A DNA stretch of 64,000 nt from Stenomitos rutilans HA7619-LM2 (GCA_019358945.1 JAHHIE010000018.1:44138-108137); one strand, 5' to 3'; positions 33,393 to 42,132 are shown, counted from the stretch's first letter. Numbers and translations: made by a program. Notes: a model not told the origin generated them from the letters alone.

Positions 33393-34328
33393 TCATAGAA
33401 AAGCTTGCTGAAGTTTATGAAGCCAGGCTGTTGCAAGAGAACGATCAGCGTGCAGCAGCGGCTGACCCGCGAGCGTGATGAGAGCAGATTCACCTGACCT
33501 GTCGAGTTTAAACTGGTCGGCGCGCCACGATCGCTGATTCAATCGCTCTAGCAGGGCTATCCAGTCAGTCGAATCGGGAAGCCGTAGAATGGGGGAGACA
33601 CCATAGTAGAGCGTTTGTTCGACCTGAGCAAACTTCGGATCAGGTAAATTCAGGGGTGGATACACCATTGAGTCTGAGATGGTGCGTGATTTTGCCAACG
33701 AAGGTGGATGCGGTGCGAGCGGATCGCTAATATTAGGCTGTAGCTGTACTGGAGCTAGAGCTGATTGAGTTACAGATGATCGCCCGATCGCTGCCGTGTT
33801 GTGAATCCCAATATCATGCGCTAAATGACTGCCTAAGATGCCTTGAATAGACATCAACCCAACGACCAAGACTCCAACCATCACATACTTCCGGGACACT
33901 TGCTGCGACTTAGTTCTCCGCCAACGGTAGCGCTGGAGTCCTCGCCAGACTGTTAAAGCGATCATGATCCCAAACAAAATGATGCCGCTGATGCCATGCA
34001 GATGCATTGTTAGTTCGCCGCTCAATCCCCAGGCAGTGGTCAGGTTTTCTGGCGGCTTTGCCAAGACGATTTCGTAGATTCCAACTGCGACGGTTGCAAC
34101 GGTGAACATCGTCGCCATCAGCAAATTCCACCAGCCGATGTCGAAGAAGTTGAGCCGCTCAACTTGAGCCTGATCCTGCACCGATTTGGGGCGATAGAGC
34201 ACTCCAAATAAATCAGCGAGAATAGCGGTGATAAATAGCCCGATCGTAAAGTGAACCAGACTGGGATGTAGCGGAAAACTATAAGGGAGTTGGTTGAGAC
34301 CAACGCTACTCATCAGTAAATGTCTCAT
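33393..34328 (-). CDS. DUF2231-like membrane protein with C-terminal soluble extension
   Basis: The 311-residue protein has four membrane helices in its first half (FPLHPSLVHFTIGLFITAILADLF, NLLMATMFTVATVAVGIYEIV, LHGISGIILFGIMIALTVW, YVMVGVLVVGLMSIQGILGS) with conserved His in HPSLVHF and HLHG. This pattern fits DUF2231, a family suspected of binding heme or acting with respiratory complexes. A soluble domain of about 115 residues follows, unlike the upstream paralogue. Its ATG overlaps the stop of that paralogue by 4 bp (ATGA), so they are translationally coupled in the cbb3-like oxidase operon. Confidence 0.8.
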   Translation of the reverse strand: MRHLLMSSVGLNQLPYSFPLHPSLVHFTIGLFITAILADLFGVLYRPKSVQDQAQVERLNFFDIGWWNLLMATMFTVATVAVGIYEIVLAKPPENLTTAWGLSGELTMHLHGISGIILFGIMIALTVWRGLQRYRWRRTKSQQVSRKYVMVGVLVVGLMSIQGILGSHLAHDIGIHNTAAIGRSSVTQSALAPVQLQPNISDPLAPHPPSLAKSRTISDSMVYPPLNLPDPKFAQVEQTLYYGVSPILRLPDSTDWIALLERLNQRSWRADQFKLDRSGESALITLAGQPLLHADRSLATAWLHKLQQAFL

Positions 34329-34864
34329 TGGCTGCTGCTAGTCCGAGTCGGTTTATATTCGAGTGCTTCAATTTCAAGTGCGGTTGCCCTCAGAGCTTCA
34401 ACGGCTGGCTTGACGTGTAAGCCGTGTACCCAGACCAGTTGAGTTCCCAGCACCACTTGATAAGCGACGAGGGCGACCGTTAACAACCCAGCAATGAGAT
34501 AAAAGAGTGAGATGCGAGGGCGGATGTGGTAGCGCAAGACGCCACGCCACAGCACCAGATTCACCAAAATCAAGGTTAATAGCCAACCGATCGCCATGTG
34601 TCGATCAAGTACAGGCTGAGTTGCCTGTGATGGAACCGCCATCGACGCTTCAAATTGCCCCAGGCAAATGGCAACTAAAATTGCGATCGTTGCAATCACT
34701 AAGTTCCACCAGCCCACGTTGAAGAAGCTCTGGCGACGCGTGATGAAGCCTAAGCCATCAAAGATCACCGAAATAACAACGGTTGCAATTACAAAATGAA
34801 CGGCGATCGGATGAAGCTGAAGCAAATACGGCAGGTTGTAATCATTGAGCGTTGAATTAAGCAT
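34325..34864 (-). CDS. DUF2231-like membrane protein
   Basis: The 179-residue paralogue of the next gene has LQLHPIAVHFVIATVVISVIFDGLGF, NVGWWNLVIATIAILVAICLGQFEA, HMAIGWLLTLILVNLVLW and LFYLIAGLLTVALVAYQVVLGTQLV. The conserved His residues (HPIAVHF, RHMAIGW) face the membrane as possible heme or metal ligands. It starts 8 bp after the stop of a 52-residue membrane protein and ends overlapping the larger paralogue. Its place in a cytochrome oxidase operon suggests a role in assembling or donating electrons to that oxidase; this is inference from context. Confidence 0.8.
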   Translation of the reverse strand: MLNSTLNDYNLPYLLQLHPIAVHFVIATVVISVIFDGLGFITRRQSFFNVGWWNLVIATIAILVAICLGQFEASMAVPSQATQPVLDRHMAIGWLLTLILVNLVLWRGVLRYHIRPRISLFYLIAGLLTVALVAYQVVLGTQLVWVHGLHVKPAVEALRATALEIEALEYKPTRTSSSQ

Positions 34865-34872
34865 GTCAATCT

Positions 34873-35031
34873 CTATAGATCACGAAAGTAGGAGCGATGC
34901 CAAGACCAGGACAAATCTAGAAACACAAGCCCTAAAACGCTTATGAGGGCGATCGCAGTCGCTAACAGATTAATCGCCAAATTCACAGCTAAAAAATGCA
35001 GTGGCATCAAAACATCGTTGGATATCAGCAT
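34873..35031 (-). CDS. 52-residue single-span membrane protein in the oxidase operon
   Basis: ATG 35031 lies 4 bp after the subunit II stop and the TAG at 34873 lies 8 bp before the next ATG, so the frame fills the gap exactly. The peptide starts MLISNDVLMPLHFLAVNLAI. It has one hydrophobic helix (LAINLLATAIALISVLGLVF) and a short Trp/His/Arg-rich tail (DLSWSWHRSYFRDL). The placement and size recall CcoQ and other small oxidase subunits, but no sequence identity is recognised. The tight spacing on both sides is the main evidence that it is a real gene. Confidence 0.65.
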   Translation of the reverse strand: MLISNDVLMPLHFLAVNLAINLLATAIALISVLGLVFLDLSWSWHRSYFRDL

Positions 35032-35035
35032 CAGA

Positions 35036-35776
35036 TTACTCCGGATCATGAATCATCCGATGAGCGGGTTCTTCAATATCGGCGAAATGATTGCGTTGCC
35101 ATGACCACAACAATCCGGCAAACACAAGCACCATGATGGAACCGATGACAATAAAAATGGGATAGATGTAAGTTGGCTGTGCTTGAATCGCTTGATTTGC
35201 CTCTTGTGTACGATTGGGGATATCTTTCCAATAGCTCGGCTGCCACTCGTCGATCGCGCCCTGATACGGTTCCTTCCAGCTTCCTAGCGATTGCAGATAG
35301 CTGACTAGCTGCGTAATTTCTCGATCGCTCAAATGATGGAAGTTAGGCATAAAGGTTTCTGGCACGGCGGCTCGTGGGTTTTTAAGAATTGCCTCTAGCC
35401 TTTGCTTGCCTGCCTCACCCGTGTATTTACGTCCAATGTTGGTGAAGTCTTCACCCGTCCGCATTGTACCCATCAGATGGGGGCGATCGTATACATAGTC
35501 ACTCGGCAACGACGGGCGGGTGCCATGCAGAAAGAGGGTGTCAATTTCAACCGGACGTACCTGCTGGCTATGACAATAAACGCAGCCATTTTGCACATAC
35601 AGCTTACGTCCAGCCGCTTGCTCTGGTGTGTAGTCCACCAAGCCTGGAGACGGCTGATCAGGAACGTGAGAAAATCTGGGTAAACCACTGAGAATAGTCA
35701 AGACGATCGAGTACGATAGCGTCACTCCCAGGAAGATCGCAAAAATCCGATTCATGCTAAAAAAGCGACGATTCAT
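35036..35776 (-). CDS. ccoO: cbb3-type cytochrome c oxidase subunit II-like (CcoO) c-type cytochrome
   Basis: ATG 35776 (MNRRFFSMN) follows GGAGGAG and overlaps the subunit I stop by 4 bp; the longer frame to 35878 is inside subunit I. The 246-residue protein has an N-terminal anchor helix (IFAIFLGVTLSYSIVLTIL), then the heme c site CVYCHSQQVRP and the subunit II signature (YVYDRPHLMGTMRTGEDFTNIGRKY), with Met in FMPNF as distal ligand. A second membrane helix (YPIFIVIGSIMVLVFAGLLW) lies near the C-terminus. It would pass electrons to subunit I. No CcoP, CcoG or CcoS gene is in the window. Confidence 0.88.
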   Translation of the reverse strand: MNRRFFSMNRIFAIFLGVTLSYSIVLTILSGLPRFSHVPDQPSPGLVDYTPEQAAGRKLYVQNGCVYCHSQQVRPVEIDTLFLHGTRPSLPSDYVYDRPHLMGTMRTGEDFTNIGRKYTGEAGKQRLEAILKNPRAAVPETFMPNFHHLSDREITQLVSYLQSLGSWKEPYQGAIDEWQPSYWKDIPNRTQEANQAIQAQPTYIYPIFIVIGSIMVLVFAGLLWSWQRNHFADIEEPAHRMIHDPE

Positions 35777-37263
35777 CGCAACTCCTCCCTGGCAAGCGAT
35801 ACCACTTCTGTAGCATGGGGCGACCATTCCGCTTCTAGCGCGTCGAGTTCCCCTGTTGGCGGTGACTGAAACGCCCAAATTAAATTCCAGGCGAAGATCA
35901 ATTGTCCACCCACCAGTGGTAAGCCGCTGAGCACTCGCAGCCAGTAGTAAGGCGATCGCCCAACCAGCGCCCCCACCATATCGCCAACATGTTGATTATC
36001 CAACGTTGACCAGCGTGCTGCTTCCATAAAACCAGCTAGATGCAGCGGGACAACATACAGCAAAAAGCCCAGGGAAAACAGCCAGAAATGCAGCGAAGTT
36101 AACAGCGGAGTCAAGGGACGTTTTAAGCCGCGCTCGACAAACAGGTAGATAAACGCGGTCATGGATGATGTAGCGAAGCCCAAAAAGCCCAGGTGCGCGT
36201 GGGCAACCGGAAAATCACCAAAGTGAGCATTAATGTTGATCAATGCGATCGCCTCCATTGATCCTTCATAGGACGCTAAGAAATAGTTCAACAGCGCCAG
36301 GATTGCAAAGCGCAGCGGCACGTTAGAACCGACATCACGAAATCGACCCCAAAGCGTGCCGATCATATTCACAAAGGTGCCGCCTACAGGTAACGTCATG
36401 CCCAATGCAAAGATAATTCCCAGCATTGGAATCACCATTGGCACAGGACCATAAACCAGGTGATGTCCACCATTCCAGACATAAAAGGCAGCAAATAGCC
36501 AGAATGACCACAAACTTAAGGCATGGCTAAACAGCTTCTTTCGCAAGAGTTTCGGCACAACGTAGTACAGCGTGCCAATACTACAGGCGGTCAGCCACAT
36601 GCCTAATAGATTGTGGGCATAAAACCAGTTGATAGCGGCATCCTGTGAGCCTGCATAAATCGGTAAGTTGCCGACAAAATAGACAATATCCAGAGCCGCA
36701 TACGCCAGAATAAAGTACCAGATGCTGACATAGATCCGTTCGTCGCGCCGCTCTAATACCGTCACCAGCAGACAGGCAGCTACAAGATTGATACAAATCA
36801 AAACGCCCGTGTTGAGTGGCAAAATCCATTCCTGATACTCTTTGCCTTTCGTCAGTCCGAGGGCAAGGGTGACAATGCTAGCTGCGGTAATCGCGTTGAA
36901 GCCCCAACCAGCGAAAACCGCCAGTTCTCCCAAATATAAATGCCGTTTTGTCAGGCGAGGCACAATCACTAAGGAACTGCCAACCGATGACATGGTGAGC
37001 CAGCCAAACAAGACGGTATTGACATGAGCGGGGCGGAGTCGTCCGAAGGTTAGTTCATAAACGCCGCCTAAAAAGCCAGGATAGATCATTTTGATGGCTG
37101 AAATCATGCCTAAGCTCATGCCAATGATCATCCAAAAGATGCCAGAAAATAGCCAGAGGCAGGCAGCCCGGTCTTGAACTTTTTCGGGTAAGCGATCGCC
37201 CACAATGCGGTTGAGCCAAATTAAACCAGGGGCGATAGCCCGGTCTTGTACACTATTTTGCAC
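35773..37263 (-). CDS. ccoN: cbb3-type cytochrome c oxidase subunit I-like (CcoN)
   Basis: The 496-residue protein has about 12 helices and the heme-copper ligands of the cbb3 class. These are HVNTVLFGW (low-spin heme His), FYAHNLLGMW (CuB His), YVWNGGHHLVYGPVP (His-His CuB pair) and AHAHLGFLGF (heme ligands). The start is GTG at 37263. cbb3 oxidases have high oxygen affinity and are unusual in cyanobacteria, which normally carry aa3-type and bd-type oxidases; nitric oxide reductases share the fold, but the subunit II type argues for an oxidase. It leads a five-gene operon. A palindrome 50 bp upstream may be its operator. Confidence 0.88.
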   Translation of the reverse strand: MQNSVQDRAIAPGLIWLNRIVGDRLPEKVQDRAACLWLFSGIFWMIIGMSLGMISAIKMIYPGFLGGVYELTFGRLRPAHVNTVLFGWLTMSSVGSSLVIVPRLTKRHLYLGELAVFAGWGFNAITAASIVTLALGLTKGKEYQEWILPLNTGVLICINLVAACLLVTVLERRDERIYVSIWYFILAYAALDIVYFVGNLPIYAGSQDAAINWFYAHNLLGMWLTACSIGTLYYVVPKLLRKKLFSHALSLWSFWLFAAFYVWNGGHHLVYGPVPMVIPMLGIIFALGMTLPVGGTFVNMIGTLWGRFRDVGSNVPLRFAILALLNYFLASYEGSMEAIALININAHFGDFPVAHAHLGFLGFATSSMTAFIYLFVERGLKRPLTPLLTSLHFWLFSLGFLLYVVPLHLAGFMEAARWSTLDNQHVGDMVGALVGRSPYYWLRVLSGLPLVGGQLIFAWNLIWAFQSPPTGELDALEAEWSPHATEVVSLAREELR

Positions 37264-37312
37264 CGCTTATTCCTATGATTTAGTAGAGGAAACTGGTTGA
37301 TGAGAACGTTTA

Positions 37313-37328
37313 CATTCAATATTGAATG
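37313..37328. promoter_or_regulatory. Perfect 16-bp palindrome upstream of the oxidase operon
   Basis: CATTCAATATTGAATG is self-complementary and lies 50-65 bp before the GTG start of the subunit I gene, in its promoter region. The ATTCAA/TTGAAT arms resemble operators of ArsR/SmtB-type redox or metal regulators, but no such gene is adjacent. Confidence 0.5.
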
Positions 37329-37537
37329 CGATATAGATTCTGACCAGGGAAGATTGGCAGTTTAACCGACAAGTTAAGCGGCGATCGTAGTTTAGTCGCA
37401 GCAGTGCGATCTCAAAGGATGGTCAAGCACTACCTCAAGTTTTTCGCAATTTGGGGAATGCAGGAAAAGCTGGCTAGGCGTGATACAACCCTTTGGTATT
37501 ATCAAATCCTGGTTGAACTGCTCAAAATATTCTGAGC

Positions 37538-37816
37538 GTGCTGTCTGGGTTAAACCGTTTATACTACACAACATTTCAATTCAAACGGATGAGCAGATTC
37601 ATCACGCAAATGAAAACTGCGCCTAAAAATCTCACTGATCGTCTCGAAGGCTTGTCTCATCATGCAGCTCCTATAGCAGTCGATGAACTTGAAGCATTAG
37701 TCCGAGAAACTGTAGAATTGGTCGAAATTCACATGCCTCAAATAGATACTTCATTGGTAAGACAGAAACTAGGGTGGAGGCAGCAACCGTGGAAACTCAA
37801 CGAGTCAGATCGGTGA
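37538..37816 (+). CDS. Small hypothetical protein
   Basis: A frame of 92 residues; the likely shorter start is MSRFITQMKT or MKTAPKNL near 37589-37610. The body (DRLEGLSHHAAPIAVDELEALVRETVELVEIHMPQIDTSLVRQKL) is predicted helical and ends in WRQQPWKLNES. I do not recognise a family. It is divergent from the oxidase operon, with the palindrome between them. Coding status is uncertain. Confidence 0.4.
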   Translation: MLSGLNRLYYTTFQFKRMSRFITQMKTAPKNLTDRLEGLSHHAAPIAVDELEALVRETVELVEIHMPQIDTSLVRQKLGWRQQPWKLNESDR

Positions 37817-37984
37817 AGAATTCCAGCTAACAATCCCGTTGCACGCTGACTATTTCAAGTCTCCTCGTTGAGTTCGAGAGTGATTGGCGGCGGGTGAACG
37901 GTATCGTTAGCTGGCTCTGTTCTCAGTTGGGAAAATCATCTGGATTTTGTCCGTTAGCATTCAACTTTTCGTTGGTCAGGACAT

Positions 37985-38857
37985 TTAGACAAAAAGTTGA
38001 ACGATGCCTGTAATATTCTCACTGCCATGACCTTGAGCGATCGCAGTTCGGTAAATATCGATCACAGCAGCGGTTGTTGGGATCCTTGCCTCCAAACTTT
38101 GAGCCGTTTGAGTCACGTAGCGAAAATCTTTCTCGACCAGATCGATTGGAAATAGCGGCGCATGATTCTGGGACACCATCAAACTTCCGGCTCCTTTAGC
38201 GGCTGGGCTAAGAACAGGCAAATCCCCCAGGCATTCCATCGCTTTTTCTGGACTGATGCCATCTTGGGATAACATCCCTAACAGTTCTGCCAACGCTGCG
38301 ACTTGAATGCCAAAGAGCGCATTAATCGCTAGTTTCATCGCCATGCCTTGACCGACAGAGCCAACGTGATGAGTCGTTGCCACCCCAGCATCGGTTAAAA
38401 CAGATCCTACCTGCGCCAAGGTTTCTGCTTGTCCACCGACTAGCGAAATTAGCTTTCTAACCTCTGCTTGAGGGCGAGAACCCACCACAGGTGCATCGAG
38501 AAAACCTGCCCCACTCTGGGCAATGGCTGCGCCCAATTCTCGAATCCAATCCACGGTCAATGTACTCATTTCGATCGCAATTTTATCTGGTGTTAATCCC
38601 AAGATTGCACCGGTTTCAGCAGCAAGCCACACTTGGCGCGAGATCTCATTGTCCGTCACCATGCTCAGCACCACATCACTTTGCTCGGCAGCAGCACGGG
38701 GACTGGTCGCAAAGGTTGCCCCGCGATCGACCAAGGGTTGCGCCTTTTCGATGGTGCGGTTATGCACAACCACCGAGTAATCTGCATCGATCAGGTTATG
38801 AGCTAGCCGCGAACCCATTGCACCTAGACCCATCACCGCAACTGTCTTTGCGTTCAT
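37985..38857 (-). CDS. NAD(P)-dependent beta-hydroxyacid dehydrogenase-like / imine reductase-like protein
   Basis: ATG 38857 (MNAKTVAVMGLGAMGSRLA) is 10 bp after GGGAG; the frame open to 38920 is not needed. The 290-residue protein has the GLGAMG glycine motif, VVHNRT (Asn-Arg-Thr, suggesting NADP), the substrate loop DAPVVGSRPQAE and the catalytic Lys helix GQGMAMKLAINALFG, typical of 3-hydroxyisobutyrate and tartronate semialdehyde dehydrogenases. LFPIDLVEKDFRYV is the second conserved segment. It is third in an operon with an SDR and a DUF1330 protein, divergent from a LysR gene. The substrate is unknown. Confidence 0.88.
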   Translation of the reverse strand: MNAKTVAVMGLGAMGSRLAHNLIDADYSVVVHNRTIEKAQPLVDRGATFATSPRAAAEQSDVVLSMVTDNEISRQVWLAAETGAILGLTPDKIAIEMSTLTVDWIRELGAAIAQSGAGFLDAPVVGSRPQAEVRKLISLVGGQAETLAQVGSVLTDAGVATTHHVGSVGQGMAMKLAINALFGIQVAALAELLGMLSQDGISPEKAMECLGDLPVLSPAAKGAGSLMVSQNHAPLFPIDLVEKDFRYVTQTAQSLEARIPTTAAVIDIYRTAIAQGHGSENITGIVQLFV

Positions 38858-38919
38858 TTTTAGACATCTCCCTAAATTAGTCGATTCATTGAGTGCAGAA
38901 AAAAATCCTGCACCGCTCA

Positions 38920-39216
38920 CTACAGTAATGATTCGGACGAGAAGGTGGTCAGAAACTGAAACGCTTTTTCTCGGTAAGGCTCCATTACGGTGTAGGCATC
39001 GCTCGACAGGAACTGCTTCATCACTGCCTCGCTAGGGAATTCCATCACTGCAACGAGATCGAAGCGATCGCTGCCCACTAATGTTTCAACCCCTCCATAA
39101 CGGTGTACTTTGGCACCCGCTTGTTCCAGTAAGGGGAGAACCCCCTCGACATACCGTTGCAAGGCTTCTGCACCGTCTTCTGCAAAATTTGCGATCGTAA
39201 TCATTGTGGCAGTCAT
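38920..39216 (-). CDS. DUF1330-like small protein
   Basis: The start ATG 39216 (MTATMITIANF) lies 9 bp after GGGAG; the longer frame to 39468 only overlaps the SDR. The 98-residue protein has the ferredoxin-like alpha+beta pattern of the DUF1330 / dimeric alpha-beta barrel group: YVEGVLPLLEQAGAKVHRYGG, then DLVAVMEFPSEAVMKQFLSSDAY, then PYREKAFQFLTTF. Such proteins are small dimers, sometimes with monooxygenase or isomerase roles. It lies between the SDR and the hydroxyacid dehydrogenase-like gene in one operon. Confidence 0.78.
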   Translation of the reverse strand: MTATMITIANFAEDGAEALQRYVEGVLPLLEQAGAKVHRYGGVETLVGSDRFDLVAVMEFPSEAVMKQFLSSDAYTVMEPYREKAFQFLTTFSSESLL

Positions 39217-39235
39217 CCGATTTATCTCCCAGCGA

Positions 39236-39961
39236 TTACATTGTGGCAAATTGCTTCTCAACTGCTTTATGGTCTTGCTTCCAAGCTGCATAAAGCTGAG
39301 TAGACATTGGATCGGGAAAAATATCTTCTCGGTCGGTTGCAATCCCTTGCAGAACCGCCATTGCAATATCCGCAGGACTTGTCTTTGCCATGTCCACACC
39401 AGCCAGCATATCGGTGTCCACCGCACCCGGAAAAATCCCATAAACCGCAATATTTTTATCGGCAACACTAGCGCGAAGGGATTGGGTCATTGACCAAGCA
39501 GCCGCTTTTGAGGCGTTGTAAGCAGCCAATCCTGGCATACTGGCTAAAGCCACAAGAGTCAGAAGATTGACGATGGCACCGCCACCATTACGTTCCAGCA
39601 CGGGCACAAAGGCACGAGCCATATTCAGCGTTCCGTAGAAATTAACATCAAATTGTTGATGGATGGTTTCTACGGTCGTCTCCAGAATATTACCGAACGA
39701 CAACACCCCAGCATTATTGATGAGAAGATTGACATCTGGAGCTTGCTCAGACAACTGGCTGACCAAATTGCGATCGGTGATATCGACTTGTAACGGAATG
39801 ACTCGTGCTAAATCGAGGACTGTTAACGCTTCCAAGCTATTGCGATCGCGGGCGGTCGCATAGACTTTCTGCACACCTGCATCCAGTAAGGCTTGAACCA
39901 AGGCTCGACCAATGCCACGATTTGCGCCAGTCACCAATGCCGTTGCGTTTTGAAGTTTCAT
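39236..39961 (-). CDS. SDR family oxidoreductase
   Basis: The 241-residue classical SDR has TGANRGIGRAL, the acidic-strand region ATARDRNS, LLINNAGVL, LLTLVALA (Ser replaced by Thr at the usual position), YNASK (Tyr/Lys) and FPGAVDTDM. The C-terminus is helical (AAWKQDHKAVEKQFATM) rather than the usual DGG ending. It heads a three-gene operon and is divergent from a LysR regulator. This suggests that the regulator controls it in response to a small metabolite, probably the SDR's substrate. Confidence 0.9.
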   Translation of the reverse strand: MKLQNATALVTGANRGIGRALVQALLDAGVQKVYATARDRNSLEALTVLDLARVIPLQVDITDRNLVSQLSEQAPDVNLLINNAGVLSFGNILETTVETIHQQFDVNFYGTLNMARAFVPVLERNGGGAIVNLLTLVALASMPGLAAYNASKAAAWSMTQSLRASVADKNIAVYGIFPGAVDTDMLAGVDMAKTSPADIAMAVLQGIATDREDIFPDPMSTQLYAAWKQDHKAVEKQFATM

Positions 39962-40060
39962 GATCTGCTCACCTGTGCATTAACTTTCGAGATGACCTAA
40001 CTGTAGCTGCTGTTAAATCAACAATAAATACAAAAACACGAACTTCTCTCGTGTGCATCT

Positions 40061-40075
40061 CGCATGAATATTGCG
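40061..40075. promoter_or_regulatory. Inverted repeat in the LysR/SDR intergenic region
   Basis: CGCA-N7-TGCG lies midway between the divergent SDR and LysR starts, with the dyad spacing common for LysR-type binding sites. It is the best candidate for the regulator's operator in this 206-bp gap. Confidence 0.4.
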
Positions 40076-40167
40076 TGATTCATGTCTAAAAATCATAAAA
40101 TATGCAATATTTCAAAAATTGTTGCTTACAATGCAGGAAACTGTCAATTGAGTCTAGGCATTCGGCG

Positions 40168-41064
40168 ATGGAATTATCTGTGCTGCAAACCTTTGTAGAT
40201 GTTGTCAAGCAAGGCAGCTTTGCTGCTGTTGCGCGGGAGCGCAATGTCGATCCTTCATCGGTGTCACGGGCGATCGCTGGTTTAGAAGAAGAGCTAGGGA
40301 TTCGTCTGCTCCAGCGCACAACGCGGCAATTGTCTCCCACAGAAGCGGGGATGGCATACTTTCAGCGAATTGAACCGTTGGTCGAGGAGATGCAGCAGGC
40401 GATCGATGTTGCTGCTGATATGTCTGGACAACCGAAAGGAACATTGCGGATTACGGCATCGGTTTCTTTTGGACTGAAGCGCGTTGTGCCGTTATTGCCT
40501 GACTTCAGATCGATGTATCCCGATCTCACGGTCGATCTACTGCTCACCGATACGAACGTCGATCTATTTACAGAACGCATTGACCTTGCGATTCGACTGG
40601 GATTGTTGGCAGATTCGACATTAGTTGCCCAACAACTGATGAAAACTCGTTATTTTGTCTGTGCGAGTCCGCAGTATCTTCAGCAATGGGGACACCCAAA
40701 AAATCCTGGCGATATCGAGCAGCATCACTGTTTGCTATTTCCGCTAGCGGGTTTTCGATCGAGATGGCGATTCAAGCATAGCGATCAAGAAGAAACCGAA
40801 GTTTTTGTCCAAGGACATACCATGATCTCAAACGCGATCGCGCTTCAGCAATGTGCAATTGCCGGGATGGGATTGGCATTACTACCCGACTGGTTGATTG
40901 AAAGCGATTTAGGGGACGGTAGGCTTGTCAATGTGTTTCCCAGTTATGATGTGACGGCAACAGAGTTCGATACTGCTGCCTGGTTGGTCTATCCCTCCCG
41001 TGCTTACGTTCCGCTCAAAGTTCGAGTTTTCATTGATTTTCTCAAGCAGTTTATTTTGGGCTAA
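40168..41064 (+). CDS. LysR-family transcriptional regulator
   Basis: ATG 40168 (MELSVLQTFVDVV) begins the typical LysR helix-turn-helix: VKQGSFAAVARERNVDPSSVSRAIAGLEEELGIRLLQRTTRQLSPTEAG. The frame open to 40102 is only an extension. The effector-binding domain (GTLRITASVSFGLKRVVPLLPDF, then TERIDLAIRLG, then GMGLALLPDWL) makes up the rest of the 298 residues. The type resembles LysR regulators next to SDR or quinone-reductase genes. Divergent placement from the SDR operon, with a dyad between, supports control of that operon. Confidence 0.93.
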   Translation: MELSVLQTFVDVVKQGSFAAVARERNVDPSSVSRAIAGLEEELGIRLLQRTTRQLSPTEAGMAYFQRIEPLVEEMQQAIDVAADMSGQPKGTLRITASVSFGLKRVVPLLPDFRSMYPDLTVDLLLTDTNVDLFTERIDLAIRLGLLADSTLVAQQLMKTRYFVCASPQYLQQWGHPKNPGDIEQHHCLLFPLAGFRSRWRFKHSDQEETEVFVQGHTMISNAIALQQCAIAGMGLALLPDWLIESDLGDGRLVNVFPSYDVTATEFDTAAWLVYPSRAYVPLKVRVFIDFLKQFILG

Positions 41065-41198
41065 ATGCGCGTCAATCTATTCAGTTGTTGCCGTCAGCTA
41101 ACCAATCGATGAAGCGGACGGTTAAGAGATCTTGGTAGTGTGCCGAAGTTACTTGCCGCCGCTGCATTTTGCCGTTATGCTGCGAAGTTATCAATAAG

Positions 41199-41312
41199 AT
41201 AGGACTTACGCAAAACCTGTCTGAGTTTGCCCCCTAGCCCCCAAATTTGGAGGAACTCAGTCTTTTAAGCCCCCAAAATTGGGGGTTTGGGGGCTAGATG
41301 AGTAAGTCCTAT
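41199..41312. mobile_element. MITE-like element with ATAGGACTTAC ends
   Basis: ATAGGACTTACGCAAAAC begins at 41199 and GTAAGTCCTAT ends at 41312, so the tips are inverted repeats. The interior is rich in C- and G-runs able to pair (CCCCCTAGCCCCC with GGGGGCTAG). There is no coding. The tip TAGGACTTACGCAAAA recurs, inverted, at 44052-44067 behind a transposase remnant, its likely source family. Confidence 0.75.
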
Positions 41313-41340
41313 AAGACAACCTTTCAAGGTTGTTGGAGAA

Positions 41341-42132
41341 ATGAAACTCTACCATCCCCTTCAACTGGCACTGACCTCTTGGCAACCGCAATCGGGATTG
41401 ACTTACACTGAATATCGACCTCTACCTCAACTAAAACCATACATTATCTGCTCTTGGGCGATCTCTGGAACCCCACCAGCAGGTAAAACCTACACTTACC
41501 GCGCCTTACCTGATGGCTGTCTAGACATTGTTCTTAACCTAGACTATCCACTCCTTGGCTCTCTCTGTGGAGGGTTCACCCACTATACCGATTTCTATTT
41601 CGCCGGATCGATAACGCTGATTGGGTTACGTTTCCACCCAGGTGGATTTGTTGCCCTGACGGGCATATCCGGTGAACATTGTACTGGGGGCTTTCTACCA
41701 GTTAATAGCATTGGTCTGTCTTTAGAAGAGAACCTTTGGCAGCTTCAATCTATCCCACAAGCACTCGAACATTTGCAGCAAGTTATTTGGTGTCATTTTT
41801 TATCGCGCCAGTCATTTAAACCGCAAATGGATCAACTAATTCCTTATATTTTGACACTGAACCCGAACGAACGAGTCACTGATTTAGCTACAACTCTGGG
41901 ATATAGCGATCGCCAGTTCCGCCGAGTCATTCGTCACCTAACGGGCTATGCGCCGAAATCGTTTCTGTGCATCATGCGGTTTCAACAAACCTTAAAAACC
42001 TTGATAAATTCACCCTCGACTTCTACTCTCGATCTTGCCCTATCTCATGGCTACTACGATCAATCTCATCTATTACATGAGTTTGAAGAACTGGGGGGGC
42101 TTTCACCGCAGGAATTGGTTATCGACAGGTAA
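41341..42132 (+). CDS. AraC-family transcriptional regulator
   Basis: The 263-residue protein has an N-terminal sensory domain (LPQLKPYIICSWAISG, then LPDGCLDIVLNL, then LIGLRFHPGGFVALTGI) of the DUF6597 kind. A C-terminal AraC domain follows, with two helix-turn-helices (RVTDLATTLGYSDRQFRRVIRHLTGYAPKSFLCIMRFQ and STLDLALSHGYYDQSHLLHEFEELGGLSPQEL). It starts 28 bp after the MITE-like element and may use a promoter within or beyond it. The next gene (NTF2-like) follows by 78 bp and may be its target. Confidence 0.92.
   Translation: MKLYHPLQLALTSWQPQSGLTYTEYRPLPQLKPYIICSWAISGTPPAGKTYTYRALPDGCLDIVLNLDYPLLGSLCGGFTHYTDFYFAGSITLIGLRFHPGGFVALTGISGEHCTGGFLPVNSIGLSLEENLWQLQSIPQALEHLQQVIWCHFLSRQSFKPQMDQLIPYILTLNPNERVTDLATTLGYSDRQFRRVIRHLTGYAPKSFLCIMRFQQTLKTLINSPSTSTLDLALSHGYYDQSHLLHEFEELGGLSPQELVIDR

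Noticed and set aside
33185..33493. 102-residue minus-strand frame after the ABC operon
   Set aside because: It overlaps the DUF2231 gene in another phase and shows no recognised motif.
39217..39468. Long 5' extension of the DUF1330 frame
   Set aside because: The extension lies within the SDR gene; ATG 39216 has a good ribosome site and begins the conserved domain.
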